A DNA stretch of 64,000 nucleotides from CAZUDO01 sp964618895. Lineage in GTDB: Bacteria; Desulfobacterota; Binatia; DP-6. Made by a program: the position numbers and the translations under genes. The notes under the pieces were generated by a model that saw only the letters and a list, made by a program, of their open reading frames with translations, did not search any database and was not told the DNA's origin. Shown here piece after piece: positions 47,175-56,600 of the stretch (the stretch's first letter is position 1; each line of letters starts with the position of its first letter). The DNA is taken from contig CAZUDO010000063.1 of assembly GCA_964618895.1 (NCBI GenBank), positions 1 through 64,000 of the forward strand. Direction: 5' to 3'.

Positions 47175-48757
47175 TGCCTCCCATACGCCGCGTGGCGATC
47201 GTCATCCTACTGGCCGGGCTCGCAGCCCTCGCCCGCGCCGCCGACGCTCCCGAACACATCATTCAAGAGCAGGTCGAGCTGCTCCGCAGCGGCGGCATGG
47301 TGCAGATCGGCGACGCCACCATCGCCTCCGCCGTCGTCCTGCCGGCGTTCTACGAACACCGTGGCTTCCAGCCGGCGTGGACCGATGCCACCGCCGACGA
47401 TCTCCTGCACGCCATCGGGGACAGCGCCCGGCACGGGCTCGATCCAGCCAACTACCATCTGGCCGCGCTCGAACGCCTGCGCGCCGCCGCGCCCGGCCCG
47501 GCGCAACGCGCCGAGCGCGACCTGCTCCAGACCGATGCCCTCATCCGCCTCGCCTATCATCTTCTGTTCGGCAAGGTGGACCCCGAGCGTCTCGACGCCA
47601 ACTGGAACTTCACCCGCGACCTGGCGAACCTCGAGCCGGAGGCGACGCTCCAGCAGGCGCTGGTCGAAGGACACGTGTCCGACTGGCTGACCGGCCTCGC
47701 CCCCCACCATCCCTTCTACCGCTCGCTGATAGACGCGTTGGCCGAGCACCGCCGCCTCGAGGCCGCCGGCGGCTGGCCGGCGGTTCCCGAGGGCCCGACG
47801 CTCAAGCCCGGCATGACCGACCCGCGCGTGCCCGCGCTGCGGCGGCGGCTCGTGGTCACCAGGGACCTAGCCACCGACGACGCCTCGCCGCTCTACGACG
47901 CCACCCTGGCCGCCGCCGTGCGCACGTTCCAGGAGCGCCACGGCCTCACTCCCGACGGGGTCGCCGGCGCCGCCACGGTGCAGGAGATGAACCTGCCGGT
48001 GGGGCACCGCATCGACCAGCTGCGCGCCACCCTGGAGCGCTGCCGCTGGGTGATGCGCGACCTCCCCGGCCGCTTCGTGCTGGTCAACGTCGCCGGCTTC
48101 CAGGTGTACTACATGAAGGACGGCGCGCCGGTCTGGGAATCACCGGTGGTGGTGGGGACCACCTTCAACCGCACGCCGATATTCCGCGCCAACATGACGT
48201 ACGTGGTCCTCAACCCCACCTGGACCGTGCCCCCCGGCATGCTGCGCAACGAGATCCTGCCGGCGATGCGCCGTGACCCCAAGTACCTCGAGCGTAAGGG
48301 CCTGCAGATGGTGGACGGCCGCGTCGTCCAGCCCCCCGGGCCCGGCAACGCGCTCGGGCGCATCAAGCTCATGTTCCCGAACCCGCACGCCGTCTACCTG
48401 CACGACACCCCGTCGCGCGCCGCCTTCCGCGAGACCAGTCGCACCTTCAGCCACGGCTGCGTGCGGGTCGAGAAGCCCTTCGAGCTGGCCGCCCTGGTGC
48501 TCGACGACCCGCAGTGGACCCTGCCGGCGCTGCACGCCGCGGTCGACACCGGGAAGACGCGCACGCTGCTCCTCGCCCAGCCCCTGCCCGTCCTCATCCT
48601 CTATTGGACGGCGGCGGTCGGCCGCGACGGGCGCACGTATTTCCTGCCCGACGTCTACGGGCGCGACCCGGCGATCGTGCGCGGGCTGGCGGGGCCGTTC
48701 GTGTTCTGGAAGCGCCCCGGCTCCGGCGCGGTCACATCGCCCGTGGACGCGCCGTGA
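47174..48757 (+). CDS. L,D-transpeptidase, YcbB-like
   Basis: A 527-residue periplasmic cell-wall enzyme that makes 3-3 cross-links in peptidoglycan. A signal peptide (RVAIVILLAGLAALARA) precedes a scaffold domain (LPAFYEHRGFQPAWTDATAD, YHLAALERLR), a peptidoglycan-binding helix triplet (VRTFQERHGLTPDGVAGAAT) and the YkuD catalytic domain with H427-G-C429-V-R-V (SHGCVRV). Organisation and length match YcbB/LdtD. It is translationally linked to the CNNM gene before it (TGATG). Confidence 0.95.
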   Translation: MPPIRRVAIVILLAGLAALARAADAPEHIIQEQVELLRSGGMVQIGDATIASAVVLPAFYEHRGFQPAWTDATADDLLHAIGDSARHGLDPANYHLAALERLRAAAPGPAQRAERDLLQTDALIRLAYHLLFGKVDPERLDANWNFTRDLANLEPEATLQQALVEGHVSDWLTGLAPHHPFYRSLIDALAEHRRLEAAGGWPAVPEGPTLKPGMTDPRVPALRRRLVVTRDLATDDASPLYDATLAAAVRTFQERHGLTPDGVAGAATVQEMNLPVGHRIDQLRATLERCRWVMRDLPGRFVLVNVAGFQVYYMKDGAPVWESPVVVGTTFNRTPIFRANMTYVVLNPTWTVPPGMLRNEILPAMRRDPKYLERKGLQMVDGRVVQPPGPGNALGRIKLMFPNPHAVYLHDTPSRAAFRETSRTFSHGCVRVEKPFELAALVLDDPQWTLPALHAAVDTGKTRTLLLAQPLPVLILYWTAAVGRDGRTYFLPDVYGRDPAIVRGLAGPFVFWKRPGSGAVTSPVDAP

Positions 48758-49931
48758 ACACGATCGGCAGCCGATCGGGGCCGTGGATGCCGACCGGGGG
48801 CTTCCACACCGCCCCCGCGGCCACCGTCGGGCAGCCGAGACGCGCCGTCAGCGCGGCCAGCGCCTCCTGCAGCTCGGCGCGCGCGAGCGCCGCCCCCAGG
48901 CAGAAGTGCGCCCCGTGCCCGAACGCCAGGTGCGGCACCTGTGCGTTCTCCTGCGGCGCGACCTGATCGGGACGGGGATAGGCGCCCGGGTCGTGCGCGG
49001 CGCTCCACAGGGAGAGGAGCACCTGGGTGGCGGGCTCGATACGCTCGCCGCCGATCTCGATCGGCGCGACCGCGCGGCGCCCGACGGCCGTCACCGCCGA
49101 GCGATGCCGGAGCACCTCCTCGACCACGTCCGCCACCGCGAGCGCGCCGGTGGCGACGGCGTCCCACACATCGGGCCGCTCGGCCAGCACCGCCACCGTC
49201 CACCCGAGCTGGTTCTTGGTGGTTTCGTGACCAGCGAACACCAGGCCGGCGATGAACCCCCGCACCTGGAAGTCGTCCCAGCCGTCGGCCGCGGCCGCCT
49301 GCGCGATGCGACTGACGAGGTCGTCGCGCGGCGCCGCCCGGCGCGTGGCAGCCAGCTCGCCGGTGTAGGCGAGCAGCTGGGTGAGGGCGGCGTCGACCTC
49401 GCCGATGCGTGCGACCAGCGCGACCGGGCTGAAGCCGAGGCCGATGGTGTTGGCCCAGCCGCGGAAGCGATCGCGGTCCGCGCTCGGTACGCCGATCAGC
49501 TCGCACAAGCCGAGCGACGGATAGGCATCGGCGAACTCGTCCATGAACTCGCACTGCCCCCGCGCCGCGAAGGCGTCGATCAGCTCGTGCGCTGCCGTGC
49601 GCAGGAAGGGCCGCAGGCGCTCGACGCTCCGCGGGGTGAAGGTGCGCGACATGAGCGCCCGGAAGCGCAGGTGCTCGCTGCCGTCGTGGTTCAGGGGCGA
49701 GATCGCCATCCAGTCGTAGAACGGCCCGGAGGTGATGCCGAACGTATGCAGGAACTCGGTGAAGTTGGCGTGCAGCCGGCCGTCGCTCAGGAGCTCGCGC
49801 ACGCGCTCGTGGGTGAGGACGCACACCGGGCCGGCGTCGGTGTCGGCCAGCCAGCCCTGCTGGCGCGCCCGCCCGAGGGTGCCGAGCGGGTCGGTGAGCA
49901 GGGACGCGAAGTCGAGATGCGGTCTGGTCAT
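48732..49931 (-). CDS. Cytochrome P450 (soluble bacterial type)
   Basis: A 399-residue P450. The I-helix oxygen motif is FAGHETTKNQ, the K-helix ExxR is in EEVLRHRS, and the haem loop is FGHGAHFCLGAALA with C344 as thiolate ligand. No membrane anchor is present, so it needs a ferredoxin and reductase. The dicluster ferredoxin and Rieske genes lie 20 kb away and are not obvious partners. A nitroreductase-like gene lies seven bases upstream on the same strand, indicating co-transcription. Substrate unknown. Its 3' end overlaps the convergent transpeptidase gene by 26 bases. Confidence 0.95.
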   Translation of the reverse strand: MTRPHLDFASLLTDPLGTLGRARQQGWLADTDAGPVCVLTHERVRELLSDGRLHANFTEFLHTFGITSGPFYDWMAISPLNHDGSEHLRFRALMSRTFTPRSVERLRPFLRTAAHELIDAFAARGQCEFMDEFADAYPSLGLCELIGVPSADRDRFRGWANTIGLGFSPVALVARIGEVDAALTQLLAYTGELAATRRAAPRDDLVSRIAQAAAADGWDDFQVRGFIAGLVFAGHETTKNQLGWTVAVLAERPDVWDAVATGALAVADVVEEVLRHRSAVTAVGRRAVAPIEIGGERIEPATQVLLSLWSAAHDPGAYPRPDQVAPQENAQVPHLAFGHGAHFCLGAALARAELQEALAALTARLGCPTVAAGAVWKPPVGIHGPDRLPIVFTARPRAM

Positions 49932-49938
49932 GGCGATC

Positions 49939-50580
49939 CTATCGGGCGCCCGGAAAGAGCGGCGCGCCGTAGCGGTCGGCGAAGCACAGCTCGGCGAGCG
50001 GCCGCCGCGCCAGGCGCTTCGGGAACCCCTTGGCGGGATACCCGAGCGTCAGCAGGGCTGCCGTCGCCACCTCGTCGGGAATCTCGAGCAGCGCCTTCAC
50101 CTGCGGCTCGACCGCGCACAGGAGCGTCGTGAGCGCCGTCCCGAGCCCCTCGGCGCGCGCCGCCAGCAACAGGTTCTGGACCGACGGGTACACCGACGCG
50201 CCGCCGACGATGCTCAGGCGACCCAGGTGACGGTCGGTGGCGAGCAGATCGCCGAGCTGGGCGCAGACCACGATCAGGACCGGAACCTCGTCCAGGTGGC
50301 GCGCCATGTGGTCGGCGTTCTCGAGCAGCCGCGGCAGCGGCGCCTCCGGGCGCGCCCGCGCCCGACCGACGTACTGCTCCCACGGCGGCAGGTACCAGTC
50401 GCGCAGCTGCCGGCGCCGGGTCGGGTCGCGCACGACGACGAAGCGTACGCCCTGGCGGTTGCCCCCGGTGGGCGCGAAGCGCGCCCCGTCGAGCACGCGG
50501 GCGAGCACGGCGTCCGGAATCGGGTCGGGGCGATAGAAGCGGCACGTCCCGGTGGTCTCGAGCACCTCGCGGAAGTCCAT
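49939..50580 (-). CDS. Nitroreductase-family FMN enzyme
   Basis: A 213-residue protein: MDFREVLETTGTCRFYRPDP at the start, an FMN-binding ARFAPTGGNRQGVRFVVVRD, and GLGTALTTLLC with a conserved C-terminal arginine region. The family reduces nitro groups, quinones or flavins with NAD(P)H, or dehalogenates and desaturates specialised substrates. It directly precedes the P450 gene, so the two may act on the same compound. Confidence 0.85.
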   Translation of the reverse strand: MDFREVLETTGTCRFYRPDPIPDAVLARVLDGARFAPTGGNRQGVRFVVVRDPTRRRQLRDWYLPPWEQYVGRARARPEAPLPRLLENADHMARHLDEVPVLIVVCAQLGDLLATDRHLGRLSIVGGASVYPSVQNLLLAARAEGLGTALTTLLCAVEPQVKALLEIPDEVATAALLTLGYPAKGFPKRLARRPLAELCFADRYGAPLFPGAR

Positions 50581-50852
50581 GGCAGGTGTCGTACGCCGGG
50601 GTGGCGGCTCTTGCCAAGGGGGCGTCGTCGGGCCGGTCAGGGCCCGGAATGCAGCTCGGGCGCACGATAGTCGATCAACCCGAGGAGCGCCGATAACGTG
50701 CGATGGTACGCCGCAACCAACGCAAGGGCGACGAGGAGTCTTCCCGCCATCAACGCGACCGACCCGAATCCCCGGTTCGGCGCCCGCATCGGCACGAGGT
50801 TTGACTCCCCGACCGTGGCTCAGGATGCTATCCGCGAGAGTCCCTCGCGACG
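50581..50852. other. Divergent intergenic region, no gene seen
   Basis: These 272 bases separate the nitroreductase start (minus strand) from the TTG start of the spermidine-synthase-like gene (plus strand). It probably holds both promoters, but I see no strong -35/-10 pair and no palindrome worth naming. Confidence 0.35.
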
Positions 50853-53441
50853 TTGCGTACCACCTCCGGGCAGGCGATCGACACCCGTCCCTTCGGGCTC
50901 GCGCTCGTGCTCGCGGCCGCGAGCGGCTGCGCGGCGCTTGCGCACGAGCTGCTGTGGACCCGGCGCCTGGTCGATCTGCTCGGTGCCAGCAGCGCGTCCA
51001 GCACCCGGGTGTTCGGCTGCTTCTTCCTCGGGCTGTCGTTGGGGGCGGCGTGGTCGGCGCGCATGGTGCCACGCCTGCGGCGCCCGTTCCGGGCGGTGGC
51101 GATGGCGGAGGCGGGCATCGCGCTCCTCACCGTGCCGATCTGGCTGTTGCCGCACTGGACCGGGTGGATCTGGCCGGCGCTCGGGCCGGAGCGACTCGCC
51201 GGGTGGCAGGGGGGTGCCGTCAAGCTCGTCCTGTCGATCGCGACAGTGACGGCGCCGGCGACCCTGATGGGCGCGGTCCTGCCGTTTCTCGGTGCCGCCG
51301 TGCTGCGGGACGCCCGTGGCCTCGCCCGTCACGGCGTGTGGCTGTACGCGGTCAACACGCTCGGCGGCGTGCTCGGCCTGGCCCTGGTGATCGGGGTCGC
51401 GCTCGACGCGCTCGGCGCCTCCGGCGCGATGGCCGGCGCCATCGCGCTGAACGCCGTCGTCGCCACGCTGGCCCTGCTGCTCGACCGGAAGACCGGCGCG
51501 GAGCCCGGCGAGGACGCGCCCGCGGCAGCGCCGCGACAGCGCGCGGGACGCACCACGACCCCGGAGCGCGCACGGCGCGTCCGGCGCGCCGCGTTGATCG
51601 TCAGCTTCGCGTCGGGGGCCGGAGTGCTGGCGCTGGAGGTGCTGGCGCTCGAAATGGTGATGCTGCGCACGCCGCTCTCCTTCCATGCCACCGCGGCGGT
51701 CCTTATCCCCGTGATCCTGCTGCTCGCCGTGGCGAGCCTGGTGGTCCCCGTGCTGACGCCGCGGCGGGCGCCGCCGCCCAGGCTGCTGATCGGCGCGCTG
51801 GCGTTGACCGCCATGGCGATCGTCGTCACGCCGCCGGCGTTCTGGTACGTCGCCATCGACCCGTCCTGGGACGCGCCGGCCCCGAGCGTGCTGCGCTTCG
51901 CGCTCCGGCTCACGGCGCTGGTCCTGTTCACGTTCGGTCCGGCGATGGTGCTGGCGGGCCTGGTGTTCCCCACGGCGCTCGCCTGGTCGGCGGCGGAAGG
52001 GAACGATCCGCACGGGCGGCGCTGGGGCGCGCTCCTCGCCGTCAACGGCGTCGGCGCCGTGGTCGGAGCCGAAGCAACCTACCGGCTCCTCATGCCGGGG
52101 CTCGGCGTCGACCAGAGCGCCAGCGCGCTGGCGGTCGTCTACGCGCTGGTCGCGGTCTGGCTGCTGCTCGAGTCCCGGCGCATCGGGGCCGGACCGCCTG
52201 GCCGGCCGGTCGCCACGGTGCTCGTGGTGATGGCGATGCTGGCGGTCCTGGGTGGCTATCGCGTGCGTCCACGTGCGCAACCGGGGGTCCTCGACGAGCG
52301 CTCGGGCCGGGAGGGGACGGTGCGGGTGGTCGAGCATCCACGGTTCGGGCGCGCGCTCCTGGTGAACAACCACTACCTGCTCGGCACCACCGGTGGGCGG
52401 TGGGACGAGGAGCGGCAGACCCACCTGGCACTCGCCCTGCACCCGGCGCCGCGCACCGTGGCGCACGTCGGGTTCGGGACCGGCATCACCCCGGGCGCCG
52501 CCCTGCACCACCCGGAGGTGGAGTCGGTGACCTCGCTCGAGCTGTCCGCGCTGGTGCGCGACGCCGCCGCCCGGCACTTCGCCGAGTTCAACCACCGCAT
52601 CACCGACACGGCACGGGCGACGGTGGTGGTCGAGGACGGCCGGACCTACATCGCGTCGACGGTGAACGCCTTCGACGTCGTCATCGGGGACGTCTTCCTT
52701 CCCTGGGGACGCGGCGACGGCCGCCTGTACAGCCTCGAGCACTTCCGCGCCGTCCGCACGGCGCTCCGTCCCGGCGGCGTGTTCTGCCAGTGGCTGCCGA
52801 TGCACCAACTGACGCGCGAGCAGTTCGCGCTCATCGCCGCCACCTTCGCGCGCGTGTTTCCGGACGTGCATCTGTTCCAGCTCACCTACTACCTGCGCGC
52901 CCCGGGGCTGGCCCTGATCGGGTTCCGGGACGCGGACCTCGACTGGCGGGTTGTCCGCGACCGCAGCGCGGCGGCGCGGGCCGACGGCATTCTCGACCCG
53001 GTCGCGCGCCATCGCGACGCGATCGCGATGCTCTACCTGGGGCGGTACCACCCGCCGGCCGACGGATCCGTCCCGGTGAACACGCTGAACAACGTCGCGC
53101 TCGAGCTGAGCGCCGCACGCGAGCGCGTCACCGGCGACATCCCGGCGAAGTACCTGCTCGGCCCGGCGTGGCTACAGTTCGTGCAGGGCACGGTCCTCGG
53201 GTCCGACGGCTTGCGGACGGCGCCGCCACGGGTCCGGCGTCTCGCCCGGCTCGGCGTCCTGGCCTCCGAGTATCACCACGCCCGCGACGGTAAGGGCGCG
53301 CAGGCGGAACGCCTCGGGCGCGCGTTGCGGGCGCAGCTCCCGGCGGCACTCACCCGCGATCGTGGCGCCGACTGGAGCCGCTGGCCGGGGGACCGGGCGC
53401 TCTTCGCCGAGCCCGCGCCGAGCCCTCACAGGCTCCAGTAG
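50853..53441 (+). CDS. Large membrane protein with spermidine-synthase-like domain
   Basis: An 862-residue protein. About residues 10-445 hold two sets of membrane helices related to MFS-like halves (LVLAAASGCAALAHELLWTR, SGAGVLALEVLALEMVMLR). About residues 480-720 form a spermidine-synthase-type Rossmann domain (HVGFGTGITPGAALHHPEVE, VVVEDGRTYIASTVNAFDVV, IGDVFLPWG and a GGVFCQWLPMHQL loop). A soluble helical tail follows. This fused spermidine synthase type is common in uncultured and planctomycete-like bacteria; substrate and reaction are unproven. The TTG at 50853 is the first reasonable start. It overlaps the convergent dehydrogenase gene by 16 bases. Confidence 0.8.
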   Translation: MRTTSGQAIDTRPFGLALVLAAASGCAALAHELLWTRRLVDLLGASSASSTRVFGCFFLGLSLGAAWSARMVPRLRRPFRAVAMAEAGIALLTVPIWLLPHWTGWIWPALGPERLAGWQGGAVKLVLSIATVTAPATLMGAVLPFLGAAVLRDARGLARHGVWLYAVNTLGGVLGLALVIGVALDALGASGAMAGAIALNAVVATLALLLDRKTGAEPGEDAPAAAPRQRAGRTTTPERARRVRRAALIVSFASGAGVLALEVLALEMVMLRTPLSFHATAAVLIPVILLLAVASLVVPVLTPRRAPPPRLLIGALALTAMAIVVTPPAFWYVAIDPSWDAPAPSVLRFALRLTALVLFTFGPAMVLAGLVFPTALAWSAAEGNDPHGRRWGALLAVNGVGAVVGAEATYRLLMPGLGVDQSASALAVVYALVAVWLLLESRRIGAGPPGRPVATVLVVMAMLAVLGGYRVRPRAQPGVLDERSGREGTVRVVEHPRFGRALLVNNHYLLGTTGGRWDEERQTHLALALHPAPRTVAHVGFGTGITPGAALHHPEVESVTSLELSALVRDAAARHFAEFNHRITDTARATVVVEDGRTYIASTVNAFDVVIGDVFLPWGRGDGRLYSLEHFRAVRTALRPGGVFCQWLPMHQLTREQFALIAATFARVFPDVHLFQLTYYLRAPGLALIGFRDADLDWRVVRDRSAAARADGILDPVARHRDAIAMLYLGRYHPPADGSVPVNTLNNVALELSAARERVTGDIPAKYLLGPAWLQFVQGTVLGSDGLRTAPPRVRRLARLGVLASEYHHARDGKGAQAERLGRALRAQLPAALTRDRGADWSRWPGDRALFAEPAPSPHRLQ

Positions 53442-54703
53442 CGGATGCCGCGCTCCATCGCGGTCGCCTCGAACGCGCTCTTGACGTCGACGAACACCCC
53501 GCCGTCCTTCAGCGACGCGAGAATGCTCCGGGGGCCCATCTCGAGGTACTTCGTGTGGCTCACCGCGAAGATGAGCGCATCGAGCGTCGCGAACTCCTCG
53601 AGCGGCGACAGCGTGATCCCGTATTCGTGGGCGGCCTCGGCGTTCGCAAGCGGATCGTGGATGAGGGCGTCGATGCCGAAGGTCTTGAGTTCGCCGAGGA
53701 TATCCAGCACCTTGCTGTTCCGGAGATCGGCGCAGTCCTCCTTGAACGTCAGCCCGAGCACGCCCACCCGCGCGCCCTTGACGGGCATGCCGCCGTTGAT
53801 GAGCAGTTTCACCGTCCGCTGCGCCACGTACGGGCCCATGTTGTTGTTGATGCGACGGCCGGCGAGGATGACCTCGGGCTGATACCCGAGCTGTTGCGCT
53901 TTCATCGTCAGATAGTACGGATCCACGCCGATGCAGTGGCCTCCGACGAGGCCCGGCTTGAATTTGAGAAAGTTCCACTTCGTCCCTGCGGCGGCGAGTA
54001 CGTCGGCCGTCCGAATGCCCAGCCGGTCGAAGATGATCGCCAGCTCGTTCATGAGCGCGATGTTGAGGTCGCGCTGTACGTTCTCGATGACCTTCGCGGC
54101 CTCGGCCACCTTGATGCTCGAGGCCTTGTATATCCCCGCATCGATGATCCCCGCGTAGGCCGCGGCGACGCGCTCGAGTGTCGGCGCGTCCCCGCCCGAG
54201 ACGACCTTCGTGATCTTCTCGAGCGCGTGCTCTTTGTCGCCCGGGTTGATGCGCTCGGGAGAGTACCCGAGCGTGAAGTCGACGCCTTGCGTGAGCCCAC
54301 TGCCGGTGGCGAGGATGGGGCCGCAGATGTCTTCCGTGACGCCCGGGTAGACCGTCGACTCGTAGACCACGACACCGCCCGGTCTCAGGTGTCGGCTGAC
54401 GGTTTCGGACGCTTTTACGACCGGCGTGAGGTCAGGCACGTTGTTGCGATCGACGGGCGTCGGGACCGCCACGACGAAGAAGGTGCAGCCGTCCAGATCG
54501 GCCTCGTCGTACGTCACCCTGAGCGACGTCGTCTGCAGGACCGATTCGGGCAGCTCGCGGTTGCGATCGTAGCCGCGCCCGAGCTCGCCGACCTTCTCCG
54601 TGTCGATGTCGAAGCCGACGGTGCCCGGATACTTCCGCGCGAACGCCAGCGCCACCGGCAAGCCGACGTACCCCAGGCCGATGCATGCAATCCGTTCAGT
54701 CAT
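53426..54703 (-). CDS. Nucleotide-sugar dehydrogenase, TviB/WecC-like
   Basis: A 425-residue enzyme that oxidises the C6 of a UDP-hexose (typically UDP-GlcNAc) to a uronic acid with NAD. The Rossmann motif GLGYVGLPVALAFARKYPG starts near residue 8, the catalytic cysteine is in GGHCIGVDPYYLTMKAQQLG, and FKEDCADLRNSKVLDILGEL begins the C-terminal domain. EINPGDKEH-type features (SPERINPGDKEHALEKITKV) support the TviB subgroup. It is the last gene of the polysaccharide operon and overlaps the upstream CapD-type gene by eight bases. Confidence 0.9.
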   Translation of the reverse strand: MTERIACIGLGYVGLPVALAFARKYPGTVGFDIDTEKVGELGRGYDRNRELPESVLQTTSLRVTYDEADLDGCTFFVVAVPTPVDRNNVPDLTPVVKASETVSRHLRPGGVVVYESTVYPGVTEDICGPILATGSGLTQGVDFTLGYSPERINPGDKEHALEKITKVVSGGDAPTLERVAAAYAGIIDAGIYKASSIKVAEAAKVIENVQRDLNIALMNELAIIFDRLGIRTADVLAAAGTKWNFLKFKPGLVGGHCIGVDPYYLTMKAQQLGYQPEVILAGRRINNNMGPYVAQRTVKLLINGGMPVKGARVGVLGLTFKEDCADLRNSKVLDILGELKTFGIDALIHDPLANAEAAHEYGITLSPLEEFATLDALIFAVSHTKYLEMGPRSILASLKDGGVFVDVKSAFEATAMERGIRYWSL

Positions 54704-56600
54704 TACCCGCTCTGGCGACGATCCGTCCGCCGCCGGCGTCCGGCTCACCTCCCGCCACGTCGCTCGGGGTGTACTCCGGCACGACCGTACACAGCAAACG
54801 CAGGGCCTCGCGCACGTCGCCGTCACCGATGGCGCGTTCGAGACGCGCGTGCCAGCCCGCCGACCAGGCCGTCGTCCGCTCCGCGCGCACGATGCTCAGG
54901 CGATCGTGGTGTGTGGCCGCCTGGCGCTCGCGTTCGGTCATCAGCTCTTCGTACAGTTTCTCGCCCGGCCGGAGGCCGGTGAACGTGATCGCGATGTCCT
55001 CGTCGGGGCGAAGACCCGACAGCCGGATCATCTGCCGTGCCAGGTCGACGATGCGCACCGGCTCGCCCATGTCGAGGATGAAGATCTCGCCGCCGCTGCC
55101 GAGCGCGGCCGCCTGCAGGATGAGCTGCGTAGCCTCGGGGATGGTCATGAAGTAGCGCGTCACGTCGGGGTGGGTCACGGTGACCGGCCCGCCGCGCGCG
55201 ATCTGCTCGCGGAAGAGCGGCACCACGCTGCCGCTCGAATCGAGCACATTGCCGAAGCGCACGGCGACGGCGCGGCAGCCACCGTCGCGCGCTTCCTGCA
55301 CCAATAGCTCCGCTGCCCGTTTCGTCGCGCCCATGAGGCTGGTCGGAGCGACGGCCTTGTCCGTGGAGACGAGCACGAACTCGCGCGCGCGGTGGGCGAT
55401 CGCCGCCGCCAGCACGTTCCGGGTGCCGAGAATGTTGTTACGCACGGCTTCCAGCACGTTCCGCTCGGTGAGTGGCACGTGCTTGTAGGCGGCGGCGTGG
55501 AAGACGATCTCGGGGCCGTGCGCGGTGAAGACCGCGCGCAGTTGATCGGGGAGGAGCACGTCGCCGAGCACCGGAATGACCGTCAGCTCCGGGTGGCGTC
55601 GGCGGAGCTCCATCTCCAGGGTGTACACGCCGTTCTCGTAGCGATCGTACAGCACCAGAGTCGCCGGCCCGTGGAGCGCGATCTGCCGGCAGAGCTCCGA
55701 GCCGATCGAGCCGGCGGCGCCCGTGACCAGCACGGGCTTGCCGCCGAGCAGCGCGCGCACGCGCACCAGATCCAGGCGCACCGGCTCGCGGGCCAGGATG
55801 TCCTGCACGCGCACTTCACGCATCTGGCTGTACATGACCGTGCCCTCGATCAGCTCGGCGAGCGTCGGCAGCACGCGATGCTTGACGCGCGCCTCCTCGC
55901 AGCGTTCGACGATGCGCCGCAGCCGCGCGCCCGAGGCCGAGGGGATCGCGATCAGCACTTCGCCCACGTCGTGGCGCGCGACCAGCGCGGGCAGGTCGTC
56001 CACGGTCCCGAGGACGGGCGTGCCGCACACGCGCAGGCCCACCTTGGCGCGGTCATCGTCGACGAAGCCCACCACGCCGAGCCGGACGCGCCGCCGAGCT
56101 TCGATCTCCTGCAGGAGCCCGATGCCCGCCGAGCCTGCGCCCACGATCAGGGCGACCGTTTCCACCCGGCGCACCCCCGTCCTGGCACGCCGCTCCTGCA
56201 CCAGCCGCACGCCGAGGCGCGACCCGGTCATGGCCCCGGTGCACACCAGCAGGTCGAGCAGGAAGACCGAGCGCGGAAAGCCCCCCACCCCGTGCGCGAA
56301 CACCACCGCCGCCAGGAAGAGCGTCGAGCCGAGCAGATTGCCGCGCACGATGTCTTCCAGGTCGCGCAGCGACACGTGACTCCACGAGCCGCGCAGCGCG
56401 CCCGTGATCCAGAACGCGATCAGCTTGCAGGCGAGGAGCAGAGGCAGGAGCGCCAGCAGCACCGGGCGGTGCTTCGCCGGCAGCGCAAGATCGAACCGCA
56501 GCGCGTACGCCACCACGAACGCCACGCTTATGAGCGCGAGCGTGCCGGCGATCGTGACCGCGTCCCGATGCCGCACCCAGAACGAGAGCCGCTGCTTCAT
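54696..56600 (-). CDS. CapD/WbpM-type membrane nucleotide-sugar 4,6-dehydratase
   Basis: A 634-residue enzyme with four N-terminal membrane helices (to about residue 140), a first Rossmann-like domain (VALIVGAGSAGIGLLQEIEA) and the catalytic SDR domain (VLVTGAAGSIGSELCRQIAL). The motif STDKAVAPTSLMGATKRAAE has Met in place of the usual Tyr, normal for this membrane class, which makes 4-keto-6-deoxy sugars from UDP-GlcNAc. It overlaps both neighbours, and the DegT gene upstream would use its product. Confidence 0.9.
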   Translation of the reverse strand: MKQRLSFWVRHRDAVTIAGTLALISVAFVVAYALRFDLALPAKHRPVLLALLPLLLACKLIAFWITGALRGSWSHVSLRDLEDIVRGNLLGSTLFLAAVVFAHGVGGFPRSVFLLDLLVCTGAMTGSRLGVRLVQERRARTGVRRVETVALIVGAGSAGIGLLQEIEARRRVRLGVVGFVDDDRAKVGLRVCGTPVLGTVDDLPALVARHDVGEVLIAIPSASGARLRRIVERCEEARVKHRVLPTLAELIEGTVMYSQMREVRVQDILAREPVRLDLVRVRALLGGKPVLVTGAAGSIGSELCRQIALHGPATLVLYDRYENGVYTLEMELRRRHPELTVIPVLGDVLLPDQLRAVFTAHGPEIVFHAAAYKHVPLTERNVLEAVRNNILGTRNVLAAAIAHRAREFVLVSTDKAVAPTSLMGATKRAAELLVQEARDGGCRAVAVRFGNVLDSSGSVVPLFREQIARGGPVTVTHPDVTRYFMTIPEATQLILQAAALGSGGEIFILDMGEPVRIVDLARQMIRLSGLRPDEDIAITFTGLRPGEKLYEELMTERERQAATHHDRLSIVRAERTTAWSAGWHARLERAIGDGDVREALRLLCTVVPEYTPSDVAGGEPDAGGGRIVARAGND

